From: Chondromyces crocatus
GTDB lineage: Bacteria; Myxococcota_A; Polyangia; Polyangiales; Polyangiaceae
DNA length: 64,000 nt
Assembly (NCBI RefSeq): GCF_001189295.1
Contig: NZ_CP012159.1
Coordinates: forward strand, 2,308,001 to 2,372,000
Direction: 5' to 3'
This document shows, in pieces, positions 9,109 through 18,052 of the stretch. The first letter of the stretch is position 1. The number at the start of each line of letters is the position of its first letter. The translations under genes and the position numbers were made by a program. The notes under the pieces are model-generated. The model did not search any database. It saw only the letters and a list, made by a program, of their open reading frames with translations, and was not told the origin of the DNA.

Positions 9109-10470
9109 TCATTGCAATGAGATGGCGCCGCTCCCACCCATCTCGTTCTCCCCGTCCCATAGCAGGCTGAAGTAAGCCAGTTCGTCTGTGGCTCCCCAGG
9201 TAATTCCGACGGCGTCGACGTTCGACGTCGTCCCATGGCGCACGAACACAGGGCCTCCGCTGTCACCGCCAGCGGCTCGCGTTGCGATGACGTACTGGCA
9301 CTTCAGATGAAAGTTGTCTCCAGCGACATCGGTATCGATGCAGGTATAGGTGAGTGGGCCGTGCATCTGTCCCGTCGTCCGCCCCATGCGATCGACATCG
9401 ATGCCCGCGAGGAGGGCCGAAGGGAGCGTGCTGTTCGCGACCTGATAGAGAAACGTCGTGTTCTGGATGATGTCGAGCCCGCAGGACGTCTGTGGCAACT
9501 GGCAGCGAGCGAGGGGCATGGCCATCTTGCCGAGGCGGCCCGTCGTCCGCGTCGTGTCGTACCTGACGAAGGCCACGTCACTGCGCCGGCAACGGCGACC
9601 GCTGGGGCAATCGGCGCCGGTATAGTACGGTGCATCGTGGGCCTCGGTGCCCACGAAGTCGAAGGGAAGCCAACCTTGCGACTGGTAGAACGTCGTCCCT
9701 TCCGTTCCACCTTGCGTGTCCGTGCAATGAGACGCGGTGAGGAAGCCGCGTCCGAGCACGAAGTGATTGGCATTCCAGCCGAGCGTGCAGCCCGAGTGCG
9801 CCATCCGTGGGGTCGAGACCTGAAGCCCAGCCACGGGAGGCCACCAGCGATCCCGCAGCGTGTCGGACGTGAATCGAACGGGTTCGACGTTCTCGATGAC
9901 ACAGGCCTCCACCGGCAAACCCGCGGTGGTGACGTACTTCTCGACCTGTCGCCGCGCCTCCTCGGTGCTGACGCCGATGCGGATCCGGTTCTTCGTCTCG
10001 TCGATGTCTCTCAGGACCACGCCGGGTACGCTGAACACGTCTCCGATCGTTTCGTACCACCTGTAGAGCTCATTCCAGTCGTACCGGCCCTGCTCGAACC
10101 GGAACTCGGGCATCTCGAAAGGAACTGCGGGATCGCGCCCCCAGGCGAGCATCCGCGCGAGCACGGGCTCCAGCATGACCTTGGCCTTCTCCACGGTGTT
10201 GGGATCCGTCAAGAAGACCACCGCCTGCCCCTGGTCCATGTAGAGCCCCCCGAAGCCCGGAACCGCCTCGGCGATCACCGCGAACTGCTCGTTCGCGTCC
10301 ATCGCGACCTCACCCCAGGCGAAATCCCGGAGCCGCTCGGCCGACAGCGCGACGGACGGTGGAGGTGATGCGTGAGACCCTTCCCCTTCCTCGGAGCAAC
10401 CCATCACCCCTGCGACCCCCGTGAAACAGGAGAGCAGGAGCAGCGGAAGGGACCAGGTGCGGTGTGTCAT
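9109..10470 (-). CDS. Trypsin-fold serine protease lipoprotein, paralog 3 of 4
   Basis: A 453-residue member of the array with a lipoprotein signal ending GVMGC, the common pro-region and an S1 domain with LTASHC, RRSDVAF and AGGDSGGPVF intact. By eye it is closest to paralog 2: both share the DIDETKNRIRIGV segment, the phrase MGRTTGQMHGPLTYTC and a CIDTDVAG stretch, which suggests a recent duplication or gene conversion. The start ATG is preceded by GAGGAA. The family has the layout of an extracellular protease with an intramolecular chaperone/inhibitor pro-domain, as in alpha-lytic protease; that analogy is inferred, not shown. Confidence 0.87.
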   Translation of the reverse strand: MTHRTWSLPLLLLSCFTGVAGVMGCSEEGEGSHASPPPSVALSAERLRDFAWGEVAMDANEQFAVIAEAVPGFGGLYMDQGQAVVFLTDPNTVEKAKVMLEPVLARMLAWGRDPAVPFEMPEFRFEQGRYDWNELYRWYETIGDVFSVPGVVLRDIDETKNRIRIGVSTEEARRQVEKYVTTAGLPVEACVIENVEPVRFTSDTLRDRWWPPVAGLQVSTPRMAHSGCTLGWNANHFVLGRGFLTASHCTDTQGGTEGTTFYQSQGWLPFDFVGTEAHDAPYYTGADCPSGRRCRRSDVAFVRYDTTRTTGRLGKMAMPLARCQLPQTSCGLDIIQNTTFLYQVANSTLPSALLAGIDVDRMGRTTGQMHGPLTYTCIDTDVAGDNFHLKCQYVIATRAAGGDSGGPVFVRHGTTSNVDAVGITWGATDELAYFSLLWDGENEMGGSGAISLQ

Positions 10471-10586
10471 GGCGATTCCTCTCGAAGGTCACGAGGCGCT
10501 GAGGGGCATTCAGCGCCATTCAGGCGATGTCGCGGGGCTCCAGGGGAGCAGCATGCGGGAACTCTGTGCCGGGGCGCGTCAGGTCC

Positions 10587-11945
10587 TCATTGCAAGGAGA
10601 GGACGCCGCCACCGCCCATCTCGTTCTCCGCGTCCCAGAGCAGGCTGAAGAAGGCGAGGTTCGTGGCGCCTCCCCAGTGAATGCCCACGGCGTCGACGAA
10701 CGACGTCGTGCCGTGACGCAGGAAGACGGGGCCACCGCTATCCCCAGGAGCCGATTCGGTGGAGATGACGTACTGGCACTTCAAGTGCACATTGCTGTTC
10801 GCCACGTTCGTATCGACGCAGGTGTGGGCGAGGGGGCCGTGCATCTGGCCCGTCGTCCGCCCCATGCGATCGACGTCGATGCCCGCGGTGAGCGCCGACG
10901 GGAGCGTGCTGTTTGCGACCTGATAAAGGAGCGACGCGTCGTGGATGACGTCGAGCAGGCAAGAGGTCGCCGGCAGCTCGCAGCGCGCGAGCGGCATGGC
11001 CAGCTTGCCGAGACGTCCTGTCGTCTTGCTCGCGTCATATTTGACGAACGCCGCGTCACTGCGACGGCAGCGGAGATTGGATGGGCAATCGAAGCCCGTG
11101 TAATACGTCGCGTCGTACGCCTCGGTGCCCACGAAGTCCGAGTTGAAGATGTTGTGCCCGGCCTGGTAGAACTTCGTCCCCTCGGTGCCACCTCGCACGT
11201 TCGTGCAATGGGAGTTGGTGAGGAAGCCGCGACCCAGCACGAAGTGGTTCGCGTTCCAGCCCAGCGTGCAGCGAGAGCTGTCGTCGTTCCGGATCTGCAG
11301 CCCGGCGACCGGCGGCCACCATCGGTCCTGGAGCGAATTGGCCTGGGTTTGAACGGGCTCCACGCGCTCGATCAGGTACGCGCCCTCCGGGACGCCGGCG
11401 GTGGCAATGAACTTCCGGGCGTGAAGTGCCGCCATCTCCGTGCTGACTCCGATGCGGATCTGGTTCTTCGTCTCGTCGATGTCCGTCAGCACCACGTCCT
11501 GCAGACCGAGCACGTCACGAATCTCTCCGTACCATCCGTAGAGCTGGGTCCAGTCGTAACGACCTTGCTCGAAGCGGATCTCGGGCTTCTCGAACGGCGC
11601 CTCGGGGTCGCGCCCCCACGAGAGCAGGCGCTCGATCACCGGCCCCAGCGCCTCCTTGGCGTGCTTCGCGGTCGCGAGGTCCGTCAGGTAGACGACGGCC
11701 TCGCCGCCATCGAAATAGAGCCCCCCGAAGCCTGGAACGCCCTCGGCGATCAGCGCGAACTGATCATTGGCGTCCAGCTCGACCTCGCCCCAGGCGACGT
11801 CGGCGAGCGCGTCGTGCGCCATCTCGACGGGGGCCTGAGAAGAGATCGGCTCTCCCTCCTCTCCTGGCGAGCAGCCGACGAGACCGATGGCACCCACGAC
11901 CCAGGAAAGCGCAACAAGACGAGTGGACAAGCCATGAAATTTCAT
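10587..11945 (-). CDS. Trypsin-fold serine protease lipoprotein, paralog 4 of 4
   Basis: A 452-residue protein and the promoter-proximal gene of the four. The signal ends GLVGC. The catalytic motifs are LTNSHC (Asn where the others have Ala), RRSDAAF and APGDSGGPVF, so the triad is intact. Its pro-region has drifted most, with MAALHARKF where the others have EEARRQVEK-like sequence. The segment between Asp and Ser keeps MGRTTGQMHGPLAHTC. Roughly 115 bases separate it from paralog 3, long enough for a private promoter, so the array need not be one transcript. Confidence 0.87.
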   Translation of the reverse strand: MKFHGLSTRLVALSWVVGAIGLVGCSPGEEGEPISSQAPVEMAHDALADVAWGEVELDANDQFALIAEGVPGFGGLYFDGGEAVVYLTDLATAKHAKEALGPVIERLLSWGRDPEAPFEKPEIRFEQGRYDWTQLYGWYGEIRDVLGLQDVVLTDIDETKNQIRIGVSTEMAALHARKFIATAGVPEGAYLIERVEPVQTQANSLQDRWWPPVAGLQIRNDDSSRCTLGWNANHFVLGRGFLTNSHCTNVRGGTEGTKFYQAGHNIFNSDFVGTEAYDATYYTGFDCPSNLRCRRSDAAFVKYDASKTTGRLGKLAMPLARCELPATSCLLDVIHDASLLYQVANSTLPSALTAGIDVDRMGRTTGQMHGPLAHTCVDTNVANSNVHLKCQYVISTESAPGDSGGPVFLRHGTTSFVDAVGIHWGGATNLAFFSLLWDAENEMGGGGVLSLQ

Positions 11946-12359
11946 CTCGAGATCATCCTCGATGGAGTCGACCGCGCGAATGCAGTCGCTCCGTTTCCGT
12001 CATGCCCGCCGCTCCTGGTCGTGACCGCGGCGCCCTGGAGGAGGCTCCGACGAGTCGACCCCTGCACAGGAGGGGGGCGCTGACGTGTTGCTGCCTTCGC
12101 AAGCCACGTACCAGTGCGCGCGCCCGCGCCGACGGCATCATTTCTGGGGAATGTCGCGCCATCTCGCGCCGTCGGCGCGGAAGCCTCGGCCGTGTCGTGC
12201 GAGCTTGGCGCAACTCGCGCAGACCTGACCTGCTTCGCGCCAGCGCCGAGCGGCGCTGCGCGTCAGGCGGCCGTCACGCCGTGGCGTCCGGGGGTTGCGG
12301 TGGTGGGAGGAGATGAAGCGCCGCGGCTCGGGACGAGTGACGCGGCCTTTCGGAGCCGG
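11946..12359. other. Intergenic region upstream of the protease array
   Basis: This 414-base stretch lies between the start of the protease array and the stop of the aldo/keto reductase gene, both on the minus strand. Frames crossing it translate to Arg-rich, domain-free sequence, so I call no gene. It should hold the protease promoter and the reductase terminator. The only clear structure is the 13-base inverted repeat listed separately. Confidence 0.5.
12124..12180. repeat. 13-base perfect inverted repeat, 31-base spacer
   Basis: CCGCGCCGACGGC at 12124-12136 is matched by its exact complement GCCGTCGGCGCGG at 12168-12180. The stem is GC-rich and has no following T run, so it is not a standard intrinsic terminator. 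It lies between the protease array and the reductase gene and could be a termination hairpin or a protein-binding site. Chance is possible in DNA this GC-rich. Confidence 0.45.
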
Positions 12360-13397
12360 CTACTTCTTCTGGAACGGCTGCGGCACGCGCCCGGCGCCCT
12401 GGGTTTCGAACATCCAGCCGGGGTACTCGCGGGGCAGCTTCGACACCTCGTCGAGCTTCGTGATCTCCTCGGCCGTCAACGTCAGCGCGGTGGCGGCCAG
12501 GTTGTCTTCGAGCTGGTCGACCCGCTTTGCCCCGATGATCACGCTCGTCACGAACGGCTTCGACAGCACCCACGCCAGCGCCACCCGCGCCACCGTCGCC
12601 CCATGTGCCTCGGCGATCTCGCGCATCGCGGCCACGCACGCCCACGCCCGGTCCTTGTCCACCGGCGGGAAATCGAACGCTGCCCGCCGCGCGCCCTCCT
12701 CCTCCTTCGCCCCTGGCCCGAACTTGCCCGACAGGAGCCCGCCCGCGAGCGGCGACCACACCAGGCAGCCCACCCCTTCCGACTGCATCATCGGCGCGAT
12801 CTCACGCTCCAGATCACGCCCCGCGATCGAGTAGTACGCCTGCACCGTCTCGAATCGCGCCCAGCCCCGGTGCTCCGCGAGCCCCACGGCCTTCATCATC
12901 TTCCACGCTGCCCAGTTCGAGCAGCCCACGTAGCGCACCAGGCCCTCGCGCACGAGATCGTCCAGCGCCCGGACCGTCTCCTCGACCGGCGTGACCGCGT
13001 CGTTCCCGTGGATCTGGTAGAGGTCCACGTAATCGAGGCCGAGCCGCTCCAGGCTGCGCTTGATGCCATCCATGATGTGGCCCCGCGAGGCCCCGCGATC
13101 GTTCGGCCCCGAGCCCGTCGAGCCGTACACCTTCGTGGCGATCACCACGTCGGAGCGCTTCACCTTCAGGTTCTTCAGCGCCTGACCGAGGATCTGCTCC
13201 GAGCGACCCTCCGAGTACACGTCGGCGGTGTCGATGAAATTGATCCCCGCCTCCAGCGAACGGCGCACCAGCTCTTCGGAGTTCTCCTGGTCGAGCTGAC
13301 CGATCGCCTTCCACATCCCCTGGCCCCCGAACGTCATCGTTCCCAGACAGATCTCCGACACGTAGAGCCCTGTCCTACCCAGCTGACGATACCGCAT
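12360..13397 (-). CDS. Aldo/keto reductase
   Basis: A 345-residue cytosolic NADPH-dependent oxidoreductase of the AKR superfamily, of the length usual for the YghZ/YajO type. The catalytic tetrad is visible: Asp56 and Tyr61 in FIDTADVYSEG, Lys89 in VVIATKV and His130 in LYQIHG. The N-terminal MRYRQLGRTGLYVSEICLGT is the standard family opening, and SVIIGAKRVDQLEDNL near the C-terminus is the cofactor-binding segment. The substrate cannot be read from sequence. It stands alone on the minus strand, with about 66 bases to the next gene, and nothing around it suggests a pathway. Confidence 0.9.
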   Translation of the reverse strand: MRYRQLGRTGLYVSEICLGTMTFGGQGMWKAIGQLDQENSEELVRRSLEAGINFIDTADVYSEGRSEQILGQALKNLKVKRSDVVIATKVYGSTGSGPNDRGASRGHIMDGIKRSLERLGLDYVDLYQIHGNDAVTPVEETVRALDDLVREGLVRYVGCSNWAAWKMMKAVGLAEHRGWARFETVQAYYSIAGRDLEREIAPMMQSEGVGCLVWSPLAGGLLSGKFGPGAKEEEGARRAAFDFPPVDKDRAWACVAAMREIAEAHGATVARVALAWVLSKPFVTSVIIGAKRVDQLEDNLAATALTLTAEEITKLDEVSKLPREYPGWMFETQGAGRVPQPFQKK

Positions 13398-13463
13398 GCG
13401 TTCCCTCTTCTCTTCGCGCTTACCCGCCCGTCGACCGGCCGCGTTGCCGCGCCGGCCGCCACG

Positions 13464-14150
13464 TCATTGAATCTTCAGCACCGCGCCATGCACCCACCCG
13501 CTGGCGGGGGTCGGCGCATCCACGGTCTTCACCCGGAACCACGTCCCTCCTCCGGCCGTCGTCGAGTTCGTGATCTCCACGGACGCCCCTTGCGGCAGGA
13601 ATGCCACCATGTCGCCCTTGAAGTCCGGCTTGCTGCGCAGCACGGCCCGGGGCTGCCCTTCGGCCAGGCTAACCACGGCCCGCATCGTCTTGTTCCCGGC
13701 CGGTGTGCCTCCGGGCGCCGCCCCCTCCTCCCCCTCGGTGATCACCGGAGGCAAGGGCTCCCCCGGCAACGCCGAGCGTTTCTCGCCGTCTCCACTCGAG
13801 GCCCCCCCGGCCTCGCTCGACCCACCCAGACGCCCCTGACTGTAGAGGATCACGCCCCCGCAGATGGCGGCGCTCACCACGGCCAGCCCGCAGATGACGA
13901 GGAGGGGCTTCAGCGTCCCCTGCTTCGGAGGTGGCGAGGCCACCTGCACCAGCGAAGGTGGCGCCAGCGCAGAGGGCAGCGGCTCCCCCGGCCCCAGCGG
14001 CGGCCCTCCACCGTACCCCACGCCCGCTGGACCCATGCCCCCTGGCCCCATGCCCCCTGGCCCCATGCTCCCCGACGCATCGGGTCCCCAGCCGCCTTCT
14101 CCCCCGGGTTCCCCGTCCCCGGCGCTGTGTTTCATCCCCGGCTCGGCCAT
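13464..14150 (-). CDS. Membrane-anchored protein with C-terminal SH3-like domain
   Basis: A 228-residue protein in three parts. Residues 1-75 are a Gly/Pro/Met-rich cytoplasmic tail with repeated GPGGM units. Residues 82-102 (LLVICGLAVVSAAICGGVILY) form one transmembrane segment. After an acidic Ser/Gly linker, the last 70 residues look like a bacterial SH3 domain (RAVLRSKPDFKGDMVAFLPQG, then WFRVKTVD and GWVHGAVL). Such domains bind peptidoglycan or peptides outside the membrane. No enzyme domain is present. It is divergent from the acetyltransferase gene, with 91 bases between starts. The function is unknown; a wall-sensing or scaffold role is a guess. Confidence 0.7.
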   Translation of the reverse strand: MAEPGMKHSAGDGEPGGEGGWGPDASGSMGPGGMGPGGMGPAGVGYGGGPPLGPGEPLPSALAPPSLVQVASPPPKQGTLKPLLVICGLAVVSAAICGGVILYSQGRLGGSSEAGGASSGDGEKRSALPGEPLPPVITEGEEGAAPGGTPAGNKTMRAVVSLAEGQPRAVLRSKPDFKGDMVAFLPQGASVEITNSTTAGGGTWFRVKTVDAPTPASGWVHGAVLKIQ

Positions 14151-14241
14151 GCCTGCTCCCTGTCATGCGACCATGCGCTTCGCGCATTCTACACCTCGCA
14201 CTCCAGGATCCTTCCACCTCGTCTGGTGTAGCCTCCCCACC

Positions 14242-15453
14242 ATGACCATCGACATCCGCCTTCTCGGGCCGGAGCAGCACGCCGAGTTCGTCCAGCCCCT
14301 CCTCACAGCGTTCGGACTTCCCGTCGACAACGAGCGCATCAACCACTCTCAGCGGGTCGAGGAGCTGACGCACCGATTCGCTGCGTACGAAGGGGACTCG
14401 GTCACGGGCTGCGCAGGTACCTTCAGCTTCGACATGACCACGCCGGGCAGCATCGCCCCCGTCGCGGGTCTCACGCTGGTCGGCGTCATGCCCACGCACC
14501 GACGTCGCGGCATCATGACCGCCCTCGTCCGCCGCCACCTCGACGAAGCGCGCACCGAAGGCAAGGCCTTCTCCGCCCTCTGGGCCAGCGAGGCCGCCAT
14601 CTACCAGCGCTTCGGCTACGGCCTCGGCTCCATCGGCTGCGCCGCCTCCATCGAGCGACACCACACCACCTTCTGGCCCGAGCTGCCGCGCATCGGGCGC
14701 GTCCGCATCGTCACCGAGGCCGAAGCCCTCGACCTCTTCCCTGGCATCCACGACCGCGCGCGCCCTGGTCAGCCCGGCATGCTCTCCCGGTCCACCTCGT
14801 GGTGGGAGCACCGCCGCCTCGTCGACTTCGAGAAGAGCGGCCCCCCCCTCCAGCGCGCCGTGCTGGAGATCGACGGGCAGCCCGAGGCCTACGCCCTCTA
14901 CCGCAACCAGCACCGCTGGGAGTCCACGTTCATCCCCACCGGCAACCTCCAGGTCATCGAGGCCATCGGCACGAGCTCCCTCTCCACCCGCCTCCTCTGG
15001 CGCTACCTCTTCGACATCGACCTCTCCCAGCGCATCGAGGCCTTCCACCTCCCGCCCGATCATCCGCTCCTCTACGCCCTCACCGAGCCGCGCCGCCTCC
15101 GCCTCACGCAGTACGACGGCCTCTGGGTGCGCATCCTCGACATCCCGCGCGCGTTCTCGGCCCGCTCCTTCGCCAGCCACGACACCGTGATCTTCGATGT
15201 CTCCGATCCGGTCTACACCGCGAACACCGGCCGCTTCCGCCTCGACGGCGCCGCTGGCCTCTGCACCCGCACCGAGCGCGCGGCCACACTCAAGCTCGAC
15301 ATCGCCACCCTGAGCACCGCCTGGATGGGTGCAGCCACCTTCCGCCGCCTCGCCGATGCCGGCCGCGTCGAGCAGCTCCAGGAAGGCGCCATCGATCGCG
15401 CCGACGCCCTCTTCCACTCCTCGCGCGCCCCGTGGTGTCCCGAGACGTTCTGA
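14242..15453 (+). CDS. Eis-type GNAT N-acetyltransferase
   Basis: This 403-residue protein follows the Eis plan: an N-terminal GNAT domain, a second degenerate GNAT domain and a C-terminal SCP2-like domain. Evidence includes the acetyl-CoA loop VGVMPTHRRRGIMTALVRRHLDEA, the ASEAAIYQRFGYG motif, WWEHRRL in the middle and the C-terminal Cys/Phe-ending tail. Eis proteins acetylate amines such as aminoglycosides or lysines from several positions; the actual substrate here is unknown. The frame is open upstream to 13864, but the ATG at 14242 begins the canonical MTIDIRLL opening. It stands 76 bases before the dienelactone hydrolase, on the same strand. Confidence 0.87.
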   Translation: MTIDIRLLGPEQHAEFVQPLLTAFGLPVDNERINHSQRVEELTHRFAAYEGDSVTGCAGTFSFDMTTPGSIAPVAGLTLVGVMPTHRRRGIMTALVRRHLDEARTEGKAFSALWASEAAIYQRFGYGLGSIGCAASIERHHTTFWPELPRIGRVRIVTEAEALDLFPGIHDRARPGQPGMLSRSTSWWEHRRLVDFEKSGPPLQRAVLEIDGQPEAYALYRNQHRWESTFIPTGNLQVIEAIGTSSLSTRLLWRYLFDIDLSQRIEAFHLPPDHPLLYALTEPRRLRLTQYDGLWVRILDIPRAFSARSFASHDTVIFDVSDPVYTANTGRFRLDGAAGLCTRTERAATLKLDIATLSTAWMGAATFRRLADAGRVEQLQEGAIDRADALFHSSRAPWCPETF

Positions 15454-15529
15454 GCCAGCGCGCCCACCGCCTTCTCCCGCTCGCCGCGCGTCGTGTAAAG
15501 TCCGCCTTCCCACGCCAAGGAGGACTCCC

Positions 15530-16252
15530 ATGACCCAGACGATCACCACCGAGAGCGTCACCATCCAGGTCGCCGACGGCACGACGATGGGCGCCCACGT
15601 CGCGCGACCCGCAGGCTCGGACAAGCTCCCGGGGGTCATCCTTTTGCAGGAGATCTTCGGGGTCAACGAGCACATGCGCGACATCGCCAGCCGCATCGCC
15701 GCCGAGGGCTACGTCGTCATCGCCCCCGACCTCTTCCACCGCACCCACCCCGGCTTCATCGGCAGCTACGACGACATCCCCGGCGGCATCAAGGTCGCCA
15801 GCGCATACACGAACGAACACGTCGAGGCCGACCTCCGCGCCACCTTCGCTCACCTCACGACCATGGAGGGCATCGACGCCGAGCACGTCGCCGTCATGGG
15901 CTACTGCATGGGTGGCCGCCTCGCCTTCACCGCGAACGCGCTCATCCCCGTCCGCGCTGCCATCAGCTTCTACGGCGCCGGCATCTACCCCGACAAGACC
16001 CCTCTCGCCCCCGCTCTGCACGGCCCCACGCTCTTCTTCTGGGCCGGCAAGGACAGCTTCATCCCCGCCACGCAGCGCGACGCCGTCATCGCGGAGATGC
16101 GTCGCGTCGGCAAGCCGTTCACCAGCGTCGAGGTCTCGCACGTCAACCACGGCTTCTTCTGCGACGCGCGCAGCGACTACGACGCCGCCGCTGCTGCACA
16201 GGCCTGGGCAGTGACCAAGGCCTTCTTGAAGTCGCACCTCGCTGGCGGCTAG
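15530..16252 (+). CDS. Dienelactone hydrolase family protein
   Basis: A 240-residue alpha/beta hydrolase of the dienelactone hydrolase (carboxymethylenebutenolidase) type. The triad is Cys126 in GYCMGG, Asp175 in GKDSFIP and His207 in NHGFFCDAR, all in family positions, and LLQEIFGVNEHMRDIASR is the characteristic N-terminal stretch. The reference enzyme opens dienelactone in chlorocatechol breakdown, but most chromosomal relatives have unknown substrates and no catechol genes are nearby. An AAGGAGG ribosome site at 15517 fixes the ATG at 15530; the frame upstream is a shadow. Confidence 0.92.
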   Translation: MTQTITTESVTIQVADGTTMGAHVARPAGSDKLPGVILLQEIFGVNEHMRDIASRIAAEGYVVIAPDLFHRTHPGFIGSYDDIPGGIKVASAYTNEHVEADLRATFAHLTTMEGIDAEHVAVMGYCMGGRLAFTANALIPVRAAISFYGAGIYPDKTPLAPALHGPTLFFWAGKDSFIPATQRDAVIAEMRRVGKPFTSVEVSHVNHGFFCDARSDYDAAAAAQAWAVTKAFLKSHLAGG

Positions 16253-16593
16253 CGGCAGAGCGCCGGGCCGACCCGAGCCGGCGACCGTCCATCGGCGCGC
16301 GGCCATCATCCTCCCTGTGCTGTGTCCCTACCCCTCCGGGGAAAAGTGCACGCGAACTTCAGATCGGCATGGAGTCACCAGCACGCCGCCTCTCGACAGC
16401 GGTCCTGCCTGCCATCGACCGATGCAATCGGCCTGACCCTGGGCTGCCATGGAGCGCGGACGCGCCAGCCTCCCGAACGTCGCCCTGAATTCTGTTTAGG
16501 ACGTTGATGACCAGGTCTCTGGACAGTGAAATCAGGGTCCGCACAGGATGTTTGTGAGACCAGGTACGTAGTTTCGGTGCGATTGGACACCAA

Positions 16594-17149
16594 CGTCGTG
16601 CTTCCGGAAGCACGAGCAGGAGGTTCCAGGAGCACGAGCAGGAGGTTCCAGGAGCACGTGCAGGAGGTTCCAGGAGCACGTGCAGGAGGTTCCGGAAGCA
16701 CGAGCAGGAGGTTCCAGAAGCACGAGCAGGAGGTTCCAGAAGCGCGTGCAGGAGGTTCCAGAAGCACGAGCAGGAGGTCCCAGAAGCATGAGCAGGAGGT
16801 CCCAGAAGCACGTGCAGGAGGCTCCAGGAGCGCGTGCAGGAGGTTCCAGGAGCGCGTGCAGGAGGTCCCAGGAGCGCGTGCAGGAGGTTCCAGAAGCACG
16901 TGCAGGAGGTCCCAGAAGCACGTGCACATGCTTCCGGAAGTACGAACAGGAGGTTCCAGGAGCACGAGCAGGAGGTTCCAGGAGCACGTACACGTGCTTC
17001 CGGAAGCACGTGCAGGAGGTCCCAGAAGCATGTGCAGGGGGTCCCAGAAGCACGAGCAGGAGGCTACAGAAGCACGAGCACGTGCTTCCGGAAGCACGTG
17101 CAGGAGGTCCCAGAAGCACGAGCACGTGCTTCCGGAAGTACGAGCGCTT
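16594..17149. repeat. 22-bp tandem array, 24 whole units plus partial ends
   Basis: I counted 24 consecutive units of exactly 22 bases from 16609 to 17136, with partial units at both edges and no insertions or deletions. The common unit is AGCACGWGC followed by AGGAGGTTCCAGR. Units 15, 18, 22 and 24 (starting 16917, 16983, 17071, 17115) and the leading partial unit carry a second form, in which the middle reads CACGTGCTTCCGGA. A second-form unit plus the next unit makes a perfect palindrome centred on TTCCGGAA: 22 bases at 16991-17012 and 24 bases at 17078-17101. Because 22 is not a multiple of three and the unit lacks stop triplets, all six frames stay open across the array; the long frames here are artefacts. 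Confidence 0.95.
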
Positions 17150-17258
17150 CATCTCCTGGGACGCACTGTCCGACCCTGTTCACTCTTGAGGCAGGGGTTC
17201 GAGCCATGCTGCCATAGGTATTGCTCGGGCCCATTGTATTCCAATCCATGGAGAAGCT

Positions 17259-17987
17259 GTGCCTACCACTGACGAGATCCGTTCATTTTGCGATGAGATT
17301 CTGCGTCAAGAAGCAGCCCACATGGCTGGCAAGTCTGATTCCGAGATAGAAGCAAGGCAGTCACGGATCTCGGAGAGCGAGTTTGCTCACCGCCTGAGAG
17401 CCAGGTTCATTGACCTCGACACTTTCCTCAACGCGCAGGGTAAGTCGAGTGAACGCGATATCGTTTCCGATACTTTTCGCCTGGAGATCGAAATTCAGTA
17501 TCTGGCGGATCGGTCCTCTCAGGGCGAAGACGTCCCCATGGGCGATTGGCAATGGCTAATTGGCAGCAATCCACGTTTGCCGGCCAGGGATTTTGTCAGG
17601 CTCTGGTGGCTCATTCTGCCGCGCGTTGGCTACGGCTTCGGCAGCACGGGCGCCGGGAAGGGTGCAGCAAAGGAGACCGGACGCTGGAACGTTCAGGATT
17701 GCCTGTCCTTCACTCCAAGAAGCGATACCGTTCATCTTCCATACATTCCCATTGTCGAGGCAGTCTGGCCCAGAGGCCGACGCAACGATGTGCCAAGTCC
17801 AGCGCTGAAGTTTTGTCGATCGCCAATGAGGGAGACGATTCTGGAGACAGAGTTGAATGGAAATCTTGTCCTGGTACGCGCCGATGTACTGGGAGATCCC
17901 TACAATGATTCTGTCTGGGGGATGTTCTATGCGCCTGTCACAGAGGATGAGGCAAATGCACTTCCTCACCATGTACGATTGCGTTGA
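17259..17987 (+). CDS. Hypothetical protein in lower-GC DNA
   Basis: A 242-residue protein that I do not recognise. It is soluble-looking, with no signal peptide or membrane segment. The N-terminal 60 residues are acidic and helical (DEIRSFCDEILRQEAAHM); the middle has a Trp-rich stretch (MGDWQWLIG, then RLWWLILPRVGYGF) and a Gly-rich GSTGAGKGAAKETG that only superficially resembles a P-loop. The GTG at 17259 is preferred because GGAG lies six bases upstream. Two 60-base lines within it (from 17281 and 17701) count to 48% and 50% GC, well below neighbouring genes, so recent acquisition is likely. It lies between the 22-bp array and a broken cytochrome gene. Confidence 0.62.
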   Translation: MPTTDEIRSFCDEILRQEAAHMAGKSDSEIEARQSRISESEFAHRLRARFIDLDTFLNAQGKSSERDIVSDTFRLEIEIQYLADRSSQGEDVPMGDWQWLIGSNPRLPARDFVRLWWLILPRVGYGFGSTGAGKGAAKETGRWNVQDCLSFTPRSDTVHLPYIPIVEAVWPRGRRNDVPSPALKFCRSPMRETILETELNGNLVLVRADVLGDPYNDSVWGMFYAPVTEDEANALPHHVRLR

Positions 17988-18052
17988 GGAGAGTCGAAAC
18001 CCTGGCGCCGCTGGCACCCACGTCCCCTGACCTGGCGCCGTCTTGACGGTTC

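Noticed and set aside
12114-14231. Plus-strand frame of 705 codons opposite the aldo/keto reductase
   Set aside because: The reductase tetrad is on the minus strand; the long frame is a GC-rich shadow.
16594-17149. CRISPR array
   Set aside because: Units are contiguous, with no unique spacers of regular length, and no cas genes are nearby.
16526-17272. Open reading frames of about 200-250 codons on both strands across the 22-bp array
   Set aside because: A 22-base unit without stops keeps every frame open; the translations are mere 22-residue repeats of the DNA unit and begin or end in unrelated flanks.
17650-17690. GSTGAGKGAAKETG as an ATP-binding P-loop
   Set aside because: There is no Walker B or other NTPase motif and the spacing does not fit GxxxxGK[ST]; it reads as a Gly-rich loop.
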